From Paragonimus skrjabini miyazakii (Eukaryota; Platyhelminthes; Trematoda; Plagiorchiida; Troglotrematidae), in the NCBI GenBank assembly GCA_014338405.1, contig JTDE01000207.1, forward strand, positions 1 through 64,000: DNA of 64,000 nt, in the 5' to 3' direction. This document shows positions 45,081 to 58,500 of this stretch, in pieces. The position numbers and the translations under genes were made by a program. The notes beneath the pieces are model-generated. The model was not told where the DNA came from and ran no database searches. It was given only the letters and a program-made list of their open reading frames with translations. Position 1 is the stretch's first letter. Each line of letters begins with the position of its first letter.

Positions 45081-46748
45081 GGAAAAGGTACGTCAGGCTT
45101 GTGCCAAACAACAGTGGAAACAAATCAGTGGGCATATCTTTGCACGGGTGGCTCATTCAGTACACAGAACTACACGCACTGAGTTGATTTAGCAGCTACT
45201 AAGAAGTGGGCACTCAACTACAACCTCTCGTGTATTGCATCAGTTGAAATCGCGGCTGAGTTTGAAGCTTGCGTATGACGCAACGGTCCGTCAAACAGTT
45301 GAAGTTCCTTCTGGTAAGTACAATTTACCGTCTACCAAGTGGGGTAGTAAATCGCCTTTACTTCCACTTGACTTTCAGTTGGTTTGGTCTCACGTTAGCC
45401 CGCGCTTACAGTTTCGCGTGTGTCACTCAAAGCTCATTATCTCTATCAGGCTGACCGTGAACCCTTGGTATGCAACCTTTAGCTTGTACTTCCTGCAATT
45501 TGCATACCGAACTGGCAAACATTCGTTTGACCCGAACTAAGTTATGATAACATGATGCCAGGCGTTCTGAACAGTTGCCACCATCTGACAGTTCTTGCCT
45601 CTTGTCGTTTTGTACACTAATTATTATTTTCGTCGTAGCAACTGATGAACTGCTTCTGTACAAAACCACTCGCTTTCTGTTACTCACTCTTTTCAAATCC
45701 ATCAGATGTGTTGAAATGTTACTCATCGTCTTAAAGTTTATGCGTCAATAACCAATCTCCTCACGTCTACGTCGACCTTGAACTTGATCATTCTGTCTGT
45801 AATTTTCTGAGTATCTTACTGTGCGGTCTCTGCTTTTAAGTAAATCACGAAAATCGGAAACTAACACTTTATGTCTTCCTTTTTAATTCTGCGCACTTTC
45901 TCATTCAGTTTACGGTTTCTCTTCATTTTCGAGGTTTTTCGTCAAAACATTGCATTTCTACATTAGAAGCTCAAACTCCGATCCTGACAGAAATGTACGC
46001 CACTGACAAGTTTCAACGTCAGAGAAGCTCAAGATTTGTGCTTCCGTTTGAAACAGATTAACTGGAAAGTTTGTGCACATGCGAATGCCGTGATCATACT
46101 TGAGTGATGTTCAATGCCGTCGTGATAGGCTTTAGGGTGGCCACTGCCCAACTGAGAGAATACGTGCGAACATTATGTTGTCGTCATCGAGTCAATCTTT
46201 CTAACATGTGATGCCTTATTACACAGGGTTTTGTTTGAATCAACTTACCTAATTTTATTGCACCAATGAAAAACTACACGTCTTGGGGTACTCTCCTCAT
46301 TTGTTGAATTTCACTCTGTCGTAGGATGAAGGGTTCATCAGTTTCATTTTGAGTTCAAAACTAGGAGAGCATCCACCTTGACCCATAGAGGTTAGAAAAG
46401 ACTTTTACAACCAGATAGTACTAGTAATCGTCAGCGAGATGGTAGGCAGCTATTCCGACCTAGTTGGGTCTAATTAGTATGATATACGTCTGGGGCTCGA
46501 ATCCAGTTTAGCAGACAAATGTATGGTTTACCATAGTGTCACTTGCTTACGGTTGGTGGGTTCAAATCCCTGGCATTCTTGATGCCGATGAGACTCCATA
46601 AGGTCTAAGCGTTTGCTCACCATTTCAGTGTTATCCACTGGGACCGATTACAAAACTGGTTTATTTTTGTGTGGGAGTTAGTTGAATCTGTCTCAGATGC
46701 CAGCAGGGAAAACGCTGAAACAGTTTTATTCAAATCTCGTTCACAAAC
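45081..46748 (-). other. Intron of the RASEF-like gene
   Basis: Overlapping ORFs of ~100 codons on both strands at 45235-45540 (+) and 45427-45726 (-) are unassigned. B-box-like segments are near 46495-46510 and 46550-46575 (GGGTTCAAATCCC). Confidence 0.35.
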
Positions 46749-46833
46749 CTGTATGATATTGATCCACTCTCGTGTGTGCAGAAATGATGATTCAGAGGTA
46801 CAGTCGTAAACCAACAGGATCCCATCTGCTTTT
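46749..46833 (-). CDS. RASEF-like GTPase exon: KADG strand and helix
   Basis: 85 nt: acceptor TTTCTATAG, one base completing a codon, then 28 codons, leaving in phase 0 at ACAG/GTTTGT. It encodes KADGILLVYDCTSESSFLHT and then REWINIIQ: the beta-4 strand with the YD pair of Rab GTPases and the following helix. It should follow an exon coding roughly RFRSIAKSYF in relatives. Confidence 0.85.
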
Positions 46834-48139
46834 CTATAGAAACTGGCCGAAATGCTTCGAAATCTGTCAGGGTGTAGGAAGATAGAATGGGTTAGTGATC
46901 ACAAAACAAACTTTGGATTTCGTATCAAATCAAGCAACGCAACAGTGATGAGATGTGCTTTTGTTATGATAATCACCAACTCAATACTGAAGCCAATACT
47001 GCGAATAATAAGTTTGAACCAGTCAAAAATTATTTATATGGAATAAGTGACCTAAAATATAGGCTTTGTAACACAGTTAAAAAGTAACTTAAAAGCGAAG
47101 TTTTGTTTCTAGTAAGCAAACCACAGATACAATGATTCTTCAGTATCTCTCCAAGTTGAAAAATGTAGTTGTCCGATATCTAATAACAACGGTTTATATC
47201 AAGCTCTGACTTAAATAAGTGCAAGGTATTAGTTTTCGCATACATTTCCCAAACAAATGATCACCTATTCAAGTGTCCCAGTAGCAAATTTCTACTTAGT
47301 AACAAATAGTGTTTAAATAGATTGTATAACCCAGACTTGAACATGAGGGAAAAACGTAGGATCCAAAGGTAAACCAAAAATTGTTGACTGCTCCCAAGCC
47401 ATTTATTGTTGCTGCCAAACCGATCGCGTATTTGTCCGGATCATTAATCTAGTGATCGAGAAAACTTTTCAACCATTCGACAGGTCACAGAGCTATTGGT
47501 AATGTCATCCTTTTGTTTACGATGCTTGACAAACTGGTTGGTGACAACGATATGGTCGGAGATACAAAGTGAATAACCCCCCCACATCTATATTGAAATT
47601 TATGACCCGTTATTGGTAAAATCCTGTATGTACTTCCCGTCTATTAGGTCATATATTTCGTCTATAACTTTTAGTATTCCAGCGAACGCAGCAATCACCA
47701 GTCATGCTAAGACCCTTCTAATCGACCTATCAGTGCCAAACCTACCTATCTGGATATGGGTTCGCCCACAGACATGCTATCAATCACATTGAAAAAACTG
47801 TCCGATGGCAGTGCCTGCTGAAAAAAAACACGTTACTAAATACACACTGGACACCGATAGCAATGTTATCCATGGTGGTTTAAACGAGCGACATAAACCA
47901 GCCCCTCCCTAGTCCAAACAGAATGACGACGTGGTAGATCCAACACAGATCCATCTCTACAAACAAATTCGCTGTTTTTCACTGACCAACGAAACCATAT
48001 ATATATATACGTGTATATATATATAACACGAAAATATCACATGAACTAGCAAACATGCCACAATATATTGTGGAAGGCAAAGAAGGAGAAAGGCGTAGTG
48101 GAAAGACTGAGTTGATGCACATATGTATTCGCAACACTA
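46834..48139 (-). other. Intron of the RASEF-like gene
   Basis: AT-rich. Contains an AT microsatellite at 47998-48024. A 36-nt open piece near 47.06 kb has the right phase for the missing mini-exon, but its peptide does not match. Confidence 0.4.
47998..48024. repeat. AT microsatellite
   Basis: Imperfect (AT)n split by ACGTGT, self-complementary. Confidence 0.85.
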
Positions 48140-49180
48140 GCGCCATTTTCTTCTATCCTTTAGTTTAGAAAACAGAGTTCCTAACCAAAGGTGTTATTTG
48201 TCTTATGAACCCTAGCTAGGAAGTCGGGCACTCCCCATTGAAACAAGCTTCAATGTTGATGTCTTTACGCCAAGAACCTACGTCACATACTGATCGCCAG
48301 GCTACCTCCTTCAGCCTAATCCAACATGTGTAAATAACACACGATGTGACAGGCTGTGAGTTGCTGTTCGTAAAATGTGACCAAGATGAAGAAGCCTGTG
48401 AAGTGAGATAATTGTGCTGAGAGATCGACAGAACCATCCGTCCCGAAGACATGTCGGCGAAGTTCGTCAGCGCTGACAAGCTGTCTTTTTGCACACGTAG
48501 CTGCTGTTTTGGAGACTGAGATCATGCCGACGCCATAGATGACGCAAGTTAGCAGACCCCATCCGAGCCTCAGCTACGCGATCTGTTATCTCGTCATACA
48601 TTCTGCCTGGGTTGATTCGTCTATCAAGTTACATGAACCTCTCAGCTACCTCCAATAGTTCACTATCAAGAATAAGAGCAGGTGCGGAGTCCTACCGATC
48701 TTACGGCATCTCCTGGCATTTTGAGAGTAAGCAGACCATATCAAGCTAACAAACTGATGCATCCGGTTTGTCTAACATGTCCTGGGCTCCCAGTAAATCA
48801 TCATAGATTTGATAAATGTCGTCGATATACTGTATATCTTAGATCCGAATATCTGGAAGCAGTTTCTCACTATCATATTTACAATACGTCGTGACGTACT
48901 CCAAGATTTTGTCTACTACAAAGTTGAGTAGGAAAAAGTAAGCTGGACAATCTTGTTGCACGCCACCTGAGATGTCTGAAAAGGTAACAGTTGCTGGCCT
49001 TCAATATGAATGACGGAGATTAGACACCTGTCGGAGTGTGAAAGTTTGATCAACGCGGCCACAACCAGGGCGAAGCTGAGCCTGCCCCTTAGGCGTGTGT
49101 CGTTTACACGTTTCCCTTAGTCAACGAATTGTGAGGACTGTATACAACTTCAACGCAGTAGGAGTCGGGTTAATCCCCCG
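48140..49180 (-). mobile_element. RTE-like LINE, RT and C-terminal domain, decayed
   Basis: Minus strand: RPGCGRVDQTFTLRQVSNLR HSY (motif preceding RT block 2) near 49.05 kb, GGVQQDCPAYFFLLNFVVDK (for GVQQGCPLSPFLFN) near 48.95 kb, IQYIDDI in place of xYADD, LLEVAERF, AEARMGSANLRHLWRRHDLS, LGHILRTATHSLSHRVLF, and the worn end SARLPS. Many stops. It carries more of the 5' RT than the other two LINE copies. Confidence 0.75.
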
Positions 49181-50127
49181 GTAAGTTGCACACAGAATGC
49201 GCAGGCTACTTTTGGAAATTGGGGATGGTGTTAGCCAAACCTCAACCACTTAAAACGATCTCATTAACCCAAAGTTTTCGGAGTAGAGTCGTCAGCCGGT
49301 TGAATAAAGCTGGGCCCCATCTACAGAAGAGAATATAAAGGGCTTGGCTGGGCGGACTGTCAACAATACCATAAGTGAAATGGCACACACCACAGACAAA
49401 ATCTTCACTTGCCTCAATTGTCAGGATGTAAAATGTGCGAAGTTCGGAAGATTGCAATATTTGGACGTTTGAGCCAGGTACGCGTTGAATATGTTGTATG
49501 GATAGTTGCGCAGTAAAGTTTCATTACAGCATGTTGAATCAGTAGTACGACTGTTTGATTGATAGATATCAACAGCGTCTATACCTGACCGTGGAAAAAT
49601 CGGTATTCGTTGCCCAAGGCCCATTTGGGTAAGTGAGAGAGCCCACTTTGTGAAAACAGAAGGCAGGTGCATTGCTGCTCCACTCACATATGTGGTAGGG
49701 TTTAATTGGTTTACTTTATGTGTACTGTACCATTGCTTACGTGCCGCCTTATATTTTGTCGAAGTTATTCCTGCGCGAGTTATCGTAAGGTGTGTAATTC
49801 AGCACAGCCCATCTAGGTCTGTATGATTGCACCTCAGAGAAATCAATATCTTCAATCGAGTAAGCCCGCCGGGAGTGATCTGCATTAGACAATAGTAATG
49901 CATAACTAACATCTCAGTTACTTGTCTTAGGACTGCCAGTTTTTAATTCTAAAAACCCACTGACACTTAATTTTTGAAAAAATAGTCCGCTTTGAATGTT
50001 TTATTCTGAACGGCACATCAACCACAAAGCTTTCTAACCTAAGAAAGAAAAACTATCAGTTTCATTCGTTCACACATCGTCGCATGTGTTATAGTGATAA
50101 TTGTATGAAGCATTTGCAACAATCACA
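49181..50127 (-). other. Intron of the RASEF-like gene, nothing recognised
   Basis: Minus ORF 49421-49687 was checked for the missing GTPase exon and does not match. Confidence 0.4.
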
Positions 50128-50712
50128 TGTGATGTTCAATCTATATGAAAACCAAAATCCCCTACCACTCATCAGTAATCAAATACCGCTCAACAAGTCA
50201 ATGAGTCCCGTGATTTCAACTTGGAGAGAAGTCCTAGTCGAGGGGTCATCGATTGGAGTTAACAGACAGTAACTGTGTCTCCTCTCGAGGCGATCGGGCA
50301 ACCTGNNNNNNNNNNNNNNNNNNNNNNNNNNNNNNNNNNNNNNNNNNNNNNNNNNNNNNNNNNNNNNNNNNNNNNNNNNNNNNNNNNNNNNNNNNNNNNN
50401 NNNNNNNNNNNNNNNNNNNNNNNNNNNNNNNNNNNNNNNNNNNNNNNNNNNNNNNNNNNNNNNNNNNNNNNNNNNNNNNNNNNNNNNNNNNNNNNNNNNN
50501 NNNNNNNNNNNNNNNNNNNNNNNNNNNNNNNNNNNNNNNNNNNNNNNNNNNNNNNNNNNNNNNNNNNNNNNNNNNNNNNNNNNNNNNNNNNNNNNNNNNN
50601 NNNNNNNNNNNNNNNNNNNNNNNNNNTCAATTGTGGGTGATGTTCAATCTATATGGAAATCAAAATCTCCTACTACTCATCAGTAATCACATAACAGTCA
50701 AGTATCCCATGA
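50128..50712 (+). repeat. Ribozyme SINE, copy H, unit with repeated ends around a gap
   Basis: The left side starts GTGATGTTCAATCTATATGA, then CAAAATCCCCTACCACTCATC, GTCCTAGTCGAGGGG and GACAGTAACTGTGTCTCC, and enters the gap at GATCGGGCAACC. The right side resumes with GTGGGTGATGTTCAATCTAT and CAAAATCTCCTACTACTCATC, which is the same sequence as the left start. So one unit plus a terminal direct repeat of about 60 bp, as in copy E. The A/B boxes and ribozyme are predicted to be inside the gap. Confidence 0.7.
50306..50626. other. Assembly gap (321 N)
   Basis: Run of N within copy H. The matching interval in copy E (about 21954-22203) is ~250 bp, so the gap is probably filled by the SINE head and hammerhead. 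It also lies in the intron where one short GTPase exon is missing. Confidence 0.95.
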
Positions 50713-53700
50713 AGTTATTTCATACTACGGTGGACGAGATGCAAACCGTTCCAATAATTCAAACTTGAAGACCCCGTTAACAGAAAAATGCTCACATTAG
50801 AAATGTAAACAACAACTGATGTGATCGACTCGTCATTATGTCACTCAACATGTACAGACGTTGAATATACTGTGTACTGTTTATGAAACTGCTCATCACA
50901 GCCCAGCCTTATGAATGAGAGCGCAGAAAGAAGGCTGAAAACCTGAGGTTGCTATTTAACAGAGCATTTCGGGTAAAAAGTTGTTTATTGTTGTTAGGCG
51001 AAGTGGATGAATTAGTCAATGTGACAGTATTCAGTTGGAACGAATCCGCTCGGAAAGTTTCTTCCTCCATTGATACAGACCTTGAGCAGGGATTAGCAAA
51101 ACCTGGAACACTGGAACACCGCCCCCTTACGTCCTCAGTTGAGTCGAGGTCATTAACTTAATCCAAACCACTACTTTGGCGACTGATTTTCCATCTCATG
51201 AAACGATAGTTTAACTATATGCCGGTCCAGCCTAGATTTTCGATGTCAGTTTTGTGTCATGTGTATGGGAGGGAACCTTTTGACATTCTCCGAAATAGCG
51301 ATTGTCTGATCGAATTTATCCCTGACTGAACAACGACGGGGACAATTAAACAACACAATTTCTACTCTAAAAAATATTGGCCATATCGACTTTTAGCTAC
51401 CACACAAACAGAGAAAACCGTCCCCTGACTTGGTCCGGCGCGCTTACTGGAACAGACGACACCATGAGTGACATCGATTTGCGGTGTTTGTGTCACGGAC
51501 TTATGGTACACCCTTCCACCTGTGTGGCTAGACCAAGGGCACCAACGATTATGGGCGTTCTATTAGAATAAACTGTCGGAAGTGACATGTCTGTGCGGTC
51601 AACTGGTGAAGAAAATACAACAATGAAATCAAAAGACACAAATCGTATGATGTTAACCAGCACAACATTTCATACACTCTGAACGTGCGTGTAGACTGAA
51701 AAAGAGACAGACAGAATTAAGAAGCAAAGCGCTGAATTGATAAAAATAAACACTAAGCTACCACGGTTACTTGCAACGTGCCAGGTTCGGCTGTTTGCCT
51801 ACTAGCCAGGTCAGCGGACTTTTCAGTACGAACTGTTTGTGAGGACAGTGATGTTTTCAGATGTGTCTAGATATTAACATCTCAAGGAACTAAAAGAAGC
51901 TTTCACCAATGTTCTTAACTGACGCAATGGTAACGTTGAGAAAATTTGCTCTATGTTCACATTTAGTCAAAAGTCTGGAAATGAATGAATTTTGATTATG
52001 CCCTTGTACGGACAGGTCTTTGCTGAAAGTCTCTAACTGCATGTACCTCACGTAGTTGGGATGCATTTTCTCAAATCCGATTGCCACGGTGATGCTTCGT
52101 CCTTTCAATGCAGCACTCACCGTAACTACACGTATATTAGTAAATAACATGAGACGTGGCAGGTTCATATTATTAACAGACCCTACAAGTATTGTTGTAC
52201 GCTGTAGTACGCACAATTAGGTGTCGAAATAGGTTTTCGGAGTTAGTAAAAGTTGAACGATAATTCATTCTTCCAGCAGTACGGTAACTGGTGCCTTTTG
52301 TTGATGTGTGCAGTCTATGGCGGCTGTAAATTTACATTGCAATACATTAGTGGTACAGATCGTACGGAGTTTGCATAATGCTTTTTCGATTTGTACGGAA
52401 CAAAAACGATTGAAGTGAGCATAATGATCAACCGATGTTGCTATTTCGTAGATCAATCTAGGAAGCAAGCTATCATTTCTCTGGTTCATCCGAAGGTTTT
52501 GAGACTCGGATTAATCTGATTTTTTATCAACTATGTGCTTGCTGTTGTTTAATGTATTAATATCATACTCCCAAATGACCAGTTTGCTAAGATTATGCAC
52601 CTGACTATGACTGAGATGGCCCTCATGTATTGTGTATGCAATATGAAATTTTCAACATGGCCTTTCATTTCTTCTTTTATATTCGCCATAGAAAACCTAG
52701 CTGAGTTCTCATTAGGATACCCATTACAAATGCGTTAATTTCGCTGTAAATACATTCCTCAATAGCAAACTCAACTTTTGTGCACGCAAGGGTTTAAAAC
52801 TTCCTTAAGTCCATTAGATAGCTGTATGCGATGCAATACAATATAGTCACAAATCCACTCAGTAACATCGTCTGGTGGGTCGTTTTTACGACAAAGCTTA
52901 CATGTCGAACAGAAACAGGCAGTTAACTCAAGTGTTCATTTTGTTTTTAAGACTGAACTCACTGTGCGATCTTCTTACAAATTCCAACAAGCTCATGAAC
53001 CAAACACTTGACGGTGGACAAGATAAGACATACTGGAACACTGTTAATATGAGTCTCGGTTATTCGATGTATGTTGTGCAACTATCAGAAGGCTTGAGTT
53101 TATTGTCTTGTTTTTCAGACAGTATTTCTTCCTGATGCGGTTCAAACAGTTTTTCTATGATAGTTCTCTTGATTTTCAAAATGTTTCTAAATTATTTTCT
53201 GTCTGTTGCAAATCTTTGGACATCGCTGAATATGGTCTAAAGTTCATGTTTATCACTCCAAACCCTTTATCAGGCTGTGAAATAAGGATACCCGAGTTTA
53301 ACCTCAGCCGTTTCAATGTACATGACTCAGCTAGTCTTTCCGCCTAAAGCAATAGTTTCGACCTTCATGTGCCAGGGACTACTAGATTAACGTTGAACTA
53401 TTTTAGATTCTCCTCTGCAATAAGATGCAGGTATTCTGATTAATCGAACAAGTTTTCGAATCATAAGTGCATTTCATACAAATAGTTTAGTTACAAAGTA
53501 TCTCTCGTTTTATTTGCATAAACCCCGCCAGAGGTAAATTGGTTTCGGTTTGCTTGTGTTCTTTATAATTGCGTTACTTGTGTTTGTGAGTTCTGAATGA
53601 ACGAAATGCCATGTCGGCTGATGTCATGTGATTCGCATCCTTAATTTCATTGTCTAAATTCCGCAAAGGAACTGTTTGTCTCAAATTTCTCAGACTAGCA

Positions 53701-55446
53701 GAGACAGGAAAATGTGCTCTTCCCAATGACGTAAACATTTTCGCCATTTAGAAATTTTTATAGAATACTTTGGAAATAACAGAGCACAGTTCCATCGCGC
53801 GTTTGGACAGATGTTCTTAGTGAGCTGGATATATCACTTTCAATTTATTGTACTTCTTTGTGATTTTCTTCTGCGTTGCTACTATGATTTATGCAGAATA
53901 ATATGCCTGCGGATTACTTCCTTGTCTAAGATGGGTGCAATTAGCAACTTGGATCCCGAGTTTGAACAAAGTTTAGTGCTAACAACTTTAGGTAATTTCC
54001 CGTGTGTTTCCAAGCTGCTAACTGGGCATTCCGTATGTTCAAGTTAACTCCAATACACTTGTATAAATCCAAGTCTGAGGGATGAAGGCGAAATGGTTTA
54101 GACGTTGGAGAAATATGACGCAATTAATAAAAAATTGTGAAACATTGCAGCTGGTTTACATTGCACAGTCAAATGTAACGTGTACTTTTGACTTAATGCC
54201 CTCTGCCGCAGGAGTCTTTATATATTTTCTAGTACAATTGTGATGCTTTTGCAAGTCTTGAATCGATTTTATTGTCCTAGCAACTTGGATCCATAATCTA
54301 TCATTAACTTGGTCGATCACTACACTTTTTACTAATAAATCCTGTTAGAAGAAAGCTGTGAGAATTTTGTGCAGAGAGTTTTGAAAACGAATGAATTACG
54401 TGCAAAAACAGTGAATATAGCAATAATATTGTCGCATAAGTTACGCGGTGGTGCTGTAGTTAGCGATAAACGCACGTGTTGTTCTATGGAACTGTATGAT
54501 TTTCCTCTACAACTGTATATTTATGCTCTTTCAGTGAAATATTTCATTGTGGTTGACAAACAATTTGAGCAAATATACGTTTATGTTAGAGTTGACCAGA
54601 GGGGCGAAGTAAGCAACAGTTCTCTTCAGAGAATATGTGCACACTGTTTAACGTTAATGTTTGTTGATTTTGGCCCGCTAGTCAGTGTTGTAAACTGTCT
54701 AAGTCCAGTCACACCTATGGATTCACCTCAAGCCAGAATGTGACATTTGACAACCCCAGTTACGTTCATACTAAACAGGCACGTTATCAAAGCTTGCATG
54801 CATATTAGTAAGTATGAAACATTTTAGATCCACAGTGCTTTGACAGTCAGTACGGAGGGTTTGGGACTGGCGAACTTTGAATAAATTTTACATCTGTGAC
54901 GTTCGAATAGTGCAAAACGTGAGAAACCTGACAGATGCATACTATACTGTCACATAAGCCAAAGTAGAAAAGAAGCCACATTTGAGCTTACCCAGTGAAT
55001 TATTCTCCGTATGAATGATGGATTAATTATCAATCTTTTTCACTCAAAGTGATAATTTTCCATGTGAAAACTAGCCGTCTTTACTATTCCACAGATCATG
55101 TAAGCAGCTTCGAATTAAATGACTTCGTTACAATACCATGAGATTTGTACCTGCTTCATGCCATACAATTCACCTGCCGGTGATGTAGTTTCACGTTTAC
55201 TTACTATCTTCTCACGTCGCTATGATAAGTCACAGAAATGACTATAGACCAACTAACAAGCTTTTAACCGTAATTAATCTGTTAGGAAAAATGCTGGTTG
55301 TTCCCAGTCGGATATGACGCCCGCCAGAAGCCACACCGCACTTTCGCATCTATACAAATGGCTAATGACAGTAATTAACAGCCAATGCACTTCGGACAAT
55401 AAAACACGTTGACAATGTATTGACCATAACACCGAACATTCTTTAC
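50713..55446 (-). other. Intron of the RASEF-like gene; unassigned ORFs
   Basis: No transposon recognised. A plus piece at 50998-51161 (after TTATTGTTGTTAG; GEVDELVNVTVFSWNESARK) ends in a stop and could be a small exon of another gene. 51890-52216 (-, 108 codons) and 54369-54743 (+, 124 codons) are open but not recognised. The short exon expected between 46.8 and 55.4 kb was searched for here and not found. Confidence 0.35.
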
Positions 55447-55528
55447 CTTTCCTGTCCGGCTGTGTCCCAAAGTTGAAGCATAGTGGACCGCCCATCCACA
55501 GTTATCGATCGCATCTTCATATCAATGC
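55447..55528 (-). CDS. RASEF-like GTPase exon: switch regions and DTAGQE
   Basis: 82 nt between acceptor CTCATCTAG and donor GAAAG/GTAAAG. With the split Gly from the previous exon it reads GIDMKMRSITVDGRSTMLQL, then WDTAGQE plus two bases of the next codon (AG, so Arg or Ser). This covers the inter-switch strands and the G3 motif, with Gln in the catalytic position kept, so GTP hydrolysis should be possible. In-phase with the exon at 59565 (1 + 2 bases). Confidence 0.88.
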
Positions 55529-58500
55529 CTAGATGAGAGAAGTAAAGAATTATGTTAGTGAACAGTGTGGTTTTCCAGTTCAGATATGAACACTATGATT
55601 ATTAAAATGCTTTCGACAGTCACTAGAATCCTCCACAGTGGATGGACTTTAATCACAAACACGGTACTAGAGTTTTGTTTCGAAGTTACGGTTCACGATT
55701 AGTGCAACCGTGGTCAAAATGATGATGAGGTCATTCTCAGTTTGTAAAATCTTGACTATCATTCACCTCAAAATGCTGATTATTTCGGAAATACATAGAA
55801 CCACCAAACAGCCTGTTTGATAAAGTTGTTTTTAAAACTACGTGTACACTTGCATTAACACTAACGAGAAAGAGGTGAGTGTACAGTCACTAGGACACGA
55901 CATTTCGAGTAAAATGTTCAAAAAAGCATGTGTTGTTCATTCACTTTTAAACATGAAATACATTTCTAACGCATGCTATTCAAGAGAGATTTTAAAGCTC
56001 TGTCATTCGGTCTGTGACTTTCTTTCAAACAAACACATTCTAGTTCTCTAATGTATGAAAACTTTGTCTTCGTGATTAAGACCAATACGTTTTTGATGAG
56101 TTTTAATTCAAAACAACGCGGAAGCCAACCTAAGCATTGGATAATTTGATATCAAAGAAAACAATTTAGAGGGATGAGATATAATCATCGTGCTGTTAGA
56201 TGAAGTTTCTATCGTGCATCTATCAGTAAGCATGAAAAAGTTTGTTTTGAATATGTTGTGGAAAAAGCTGGCATCCTGTTTTCATCCAGCATTACTAATT
56301 TGATTGCTACTACAGAGTAAAGCAAACCTTAGACTATGAAAGACTTAGTACTACATGTTAGGGTGATGAACTCTTTCCGTTTTTTTATAGGTCATGCCAG
56401 TAGAATGCCCGGGTATTGAGACCATCCGGATTAACCTATTCGTCCTTGAAGATGACAAGGTTGCCATGATCACTTTAGCCGATTGCGAATTTATCACTGA
56501 GCCAGTAAAAAAGAACCGAAATAGATTCTTGTAACTTAAGGATGAAACATGATTGAGTGACCAATGCTGCATTCATGCATATATTTGAAATTCCATTATC
56601 AATCGTGTCTAAACAACAGTTATTGTTGTGTTTGGAGCGGATCCAACACTTTGTCTATTGAATTAGTTGAACTGAATCTAATGTATTTCCAGCTATTTTG
56701 TCATACAATACTTTGTGGGATGTGTGACTAATGTGTTGGCAACAATCCGATCTGTTCTGTCGTTTAGAAATTTTTTTCCGGCTAATTTCTTCATCTCGCT
56801 TTGAGAGTAGCGTTCCAAGTGAACAGAATGCCGAGATCGTGAATATACTCGGTTTAGTCATAAGGAGAAGCGCGTAGCAAACAGGTTTGTTTTCAGTGCT
56901 TCATCAACAGGCTGGTTACAGTGGACATGCCGGTAGTTGATCTAGATAGCAGAATAAGGTTGAACCTCGTCGGAAGCACACGACCGATTTCGTGGTTGTT
57001 ACCACTCATCACATATGCATAGCACATGAACTTTGACCACACATCCTACTATAGGAAAGGCAGATGCTGAGAGTTGTAGGTAATAACTCAATTATGAGTC
57101 ATTTGTACGGTTTGTCTTAGATTCGATGAAGTTTGTAGATCAGTGCTGATGTTAAGAGCATTAACTGGAACTGTGCAGAAACTCAGTCTTCCTCAAAATG
57201 TCAGACGATATTGAGGTTTCTATAAAATTTGGTAGCATAAGTAGTGTGTATTTATTGGTCAAAATTAACGCGAAGTTAGTATTCAATTAATGAGTTCTTC
57301 TCATTCATTAATGTAAAGGCGCATAGGTGAGTAGCGGAACAAAATAACTATACAGTCTTCCACCAAGACATTGAACAACGCGGAGGGGTATACTAGCGAT
57401 CCCAACTAGTTGAAGCAAGATTGTATTACAGTGTCAAGTTACCAATGTACAATTTGGCAGGTTGGGTAAGTAGAAAACCTCAGCAGTTTCGATCGAAAAA
57501 CCGTTTCCGAGAACTGAATCAAAGTACAGTGCCTAACAGGCCAAAGTCGAACGGTATTCACATAATACGACATTCACACTCAACAGACTTCTCCTGAACA
57601 ATTAAGAGACGTAAGAAACTACGGCCAAAAAGTTTCGTAGTCAAGTAACGTGAATGACCGGCCTAATCTCCCGAATATCTCTGTCATATGTGCGCTGAAA
57701 TCTGTCAACTAATGACTCTGCTACGACAGATCCAGGTAAGATGTTCCCATTCGAGCATACTCAGACAGGCCAAGTAACCTGTTTGTCGATGTGGCTTCAA
57801 CTAGCTACCATTGAGGTGGTAGTTTAAGTCAAATATAAGTGCACTCTACGGTTACTGACGGAGTTTGTGACCGATCTGATACACAAAGATTAAGCTACCT
57901 CTCGATATCATCTGTAAAACGGAAAAGTGATTTAGTTCAGACTCAGTCCACACAAGTTGACGGTTTACATGAATTAATCCGTTTTGTAGTCTTTCTTTTA
58001 AACCACCTCGGTCTGACGAACATCTCTCAATATTGGCAAGCTTGAATGTTTAACTTGAGATATCGACACCAAAAATGAGTTAAGTATCGTGGAAAGCGTA
58101 GTTAACATTTTTGGTAAGGCTCGACGATGAACTTATGGTGAAGGTGTCTTACATTACACCGGTGGCGTTAAACGAACAAATTGCTGTGTTGTTTTTGTAC
58201 TCTGCAAAGTCAGCGTACAGCAACGGTAAGAATCAAACAAACTGAAGGAATTCTGGTACAGATTAGATTCATACGAATGGTTCCAGGGCAAAACTGTAAA
58301 ACCTCGCCACGAAAAAAGTACTTTTCAGAGAATGTGCTGTTGCTCTTTAGAGTAAGGCGGTGGTGTCCGTCCATTCATCCACGTGTGTGTTTGATAGTTC
58401 TGTACATACAGAGCTTATCTCAAAGGACTGAATGATCATTTAGGTCGAATACTCTCGAGAAGAATGACACCAGTCGGTCCCTCATTACCTTTCACACTTG

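Noticed and set aside
46495..46575. GGGTTCAAATCCC and GGCTCGAATCC as true tRNA genes
   Set aside because: B-box-like only. No acceptor stem, anticodon arm or A box at the right distance.
47052..47087. 36-nt open piece with right phase for the missing GTPase exon (minus strand)
   Set aside because: The peptide ends YFR as wanted but otherwise lacks the expected RSI pattern, is two residues too long and has a weak donor.
50253..50768. ORFs of 120-171 codons crossing the N run
   Set aside because: They exist only because N was translated as X.
54369..54743. 124-codon plus ORF as a gene
   Set aside because: No recognised motif or splice context. Probably chance.
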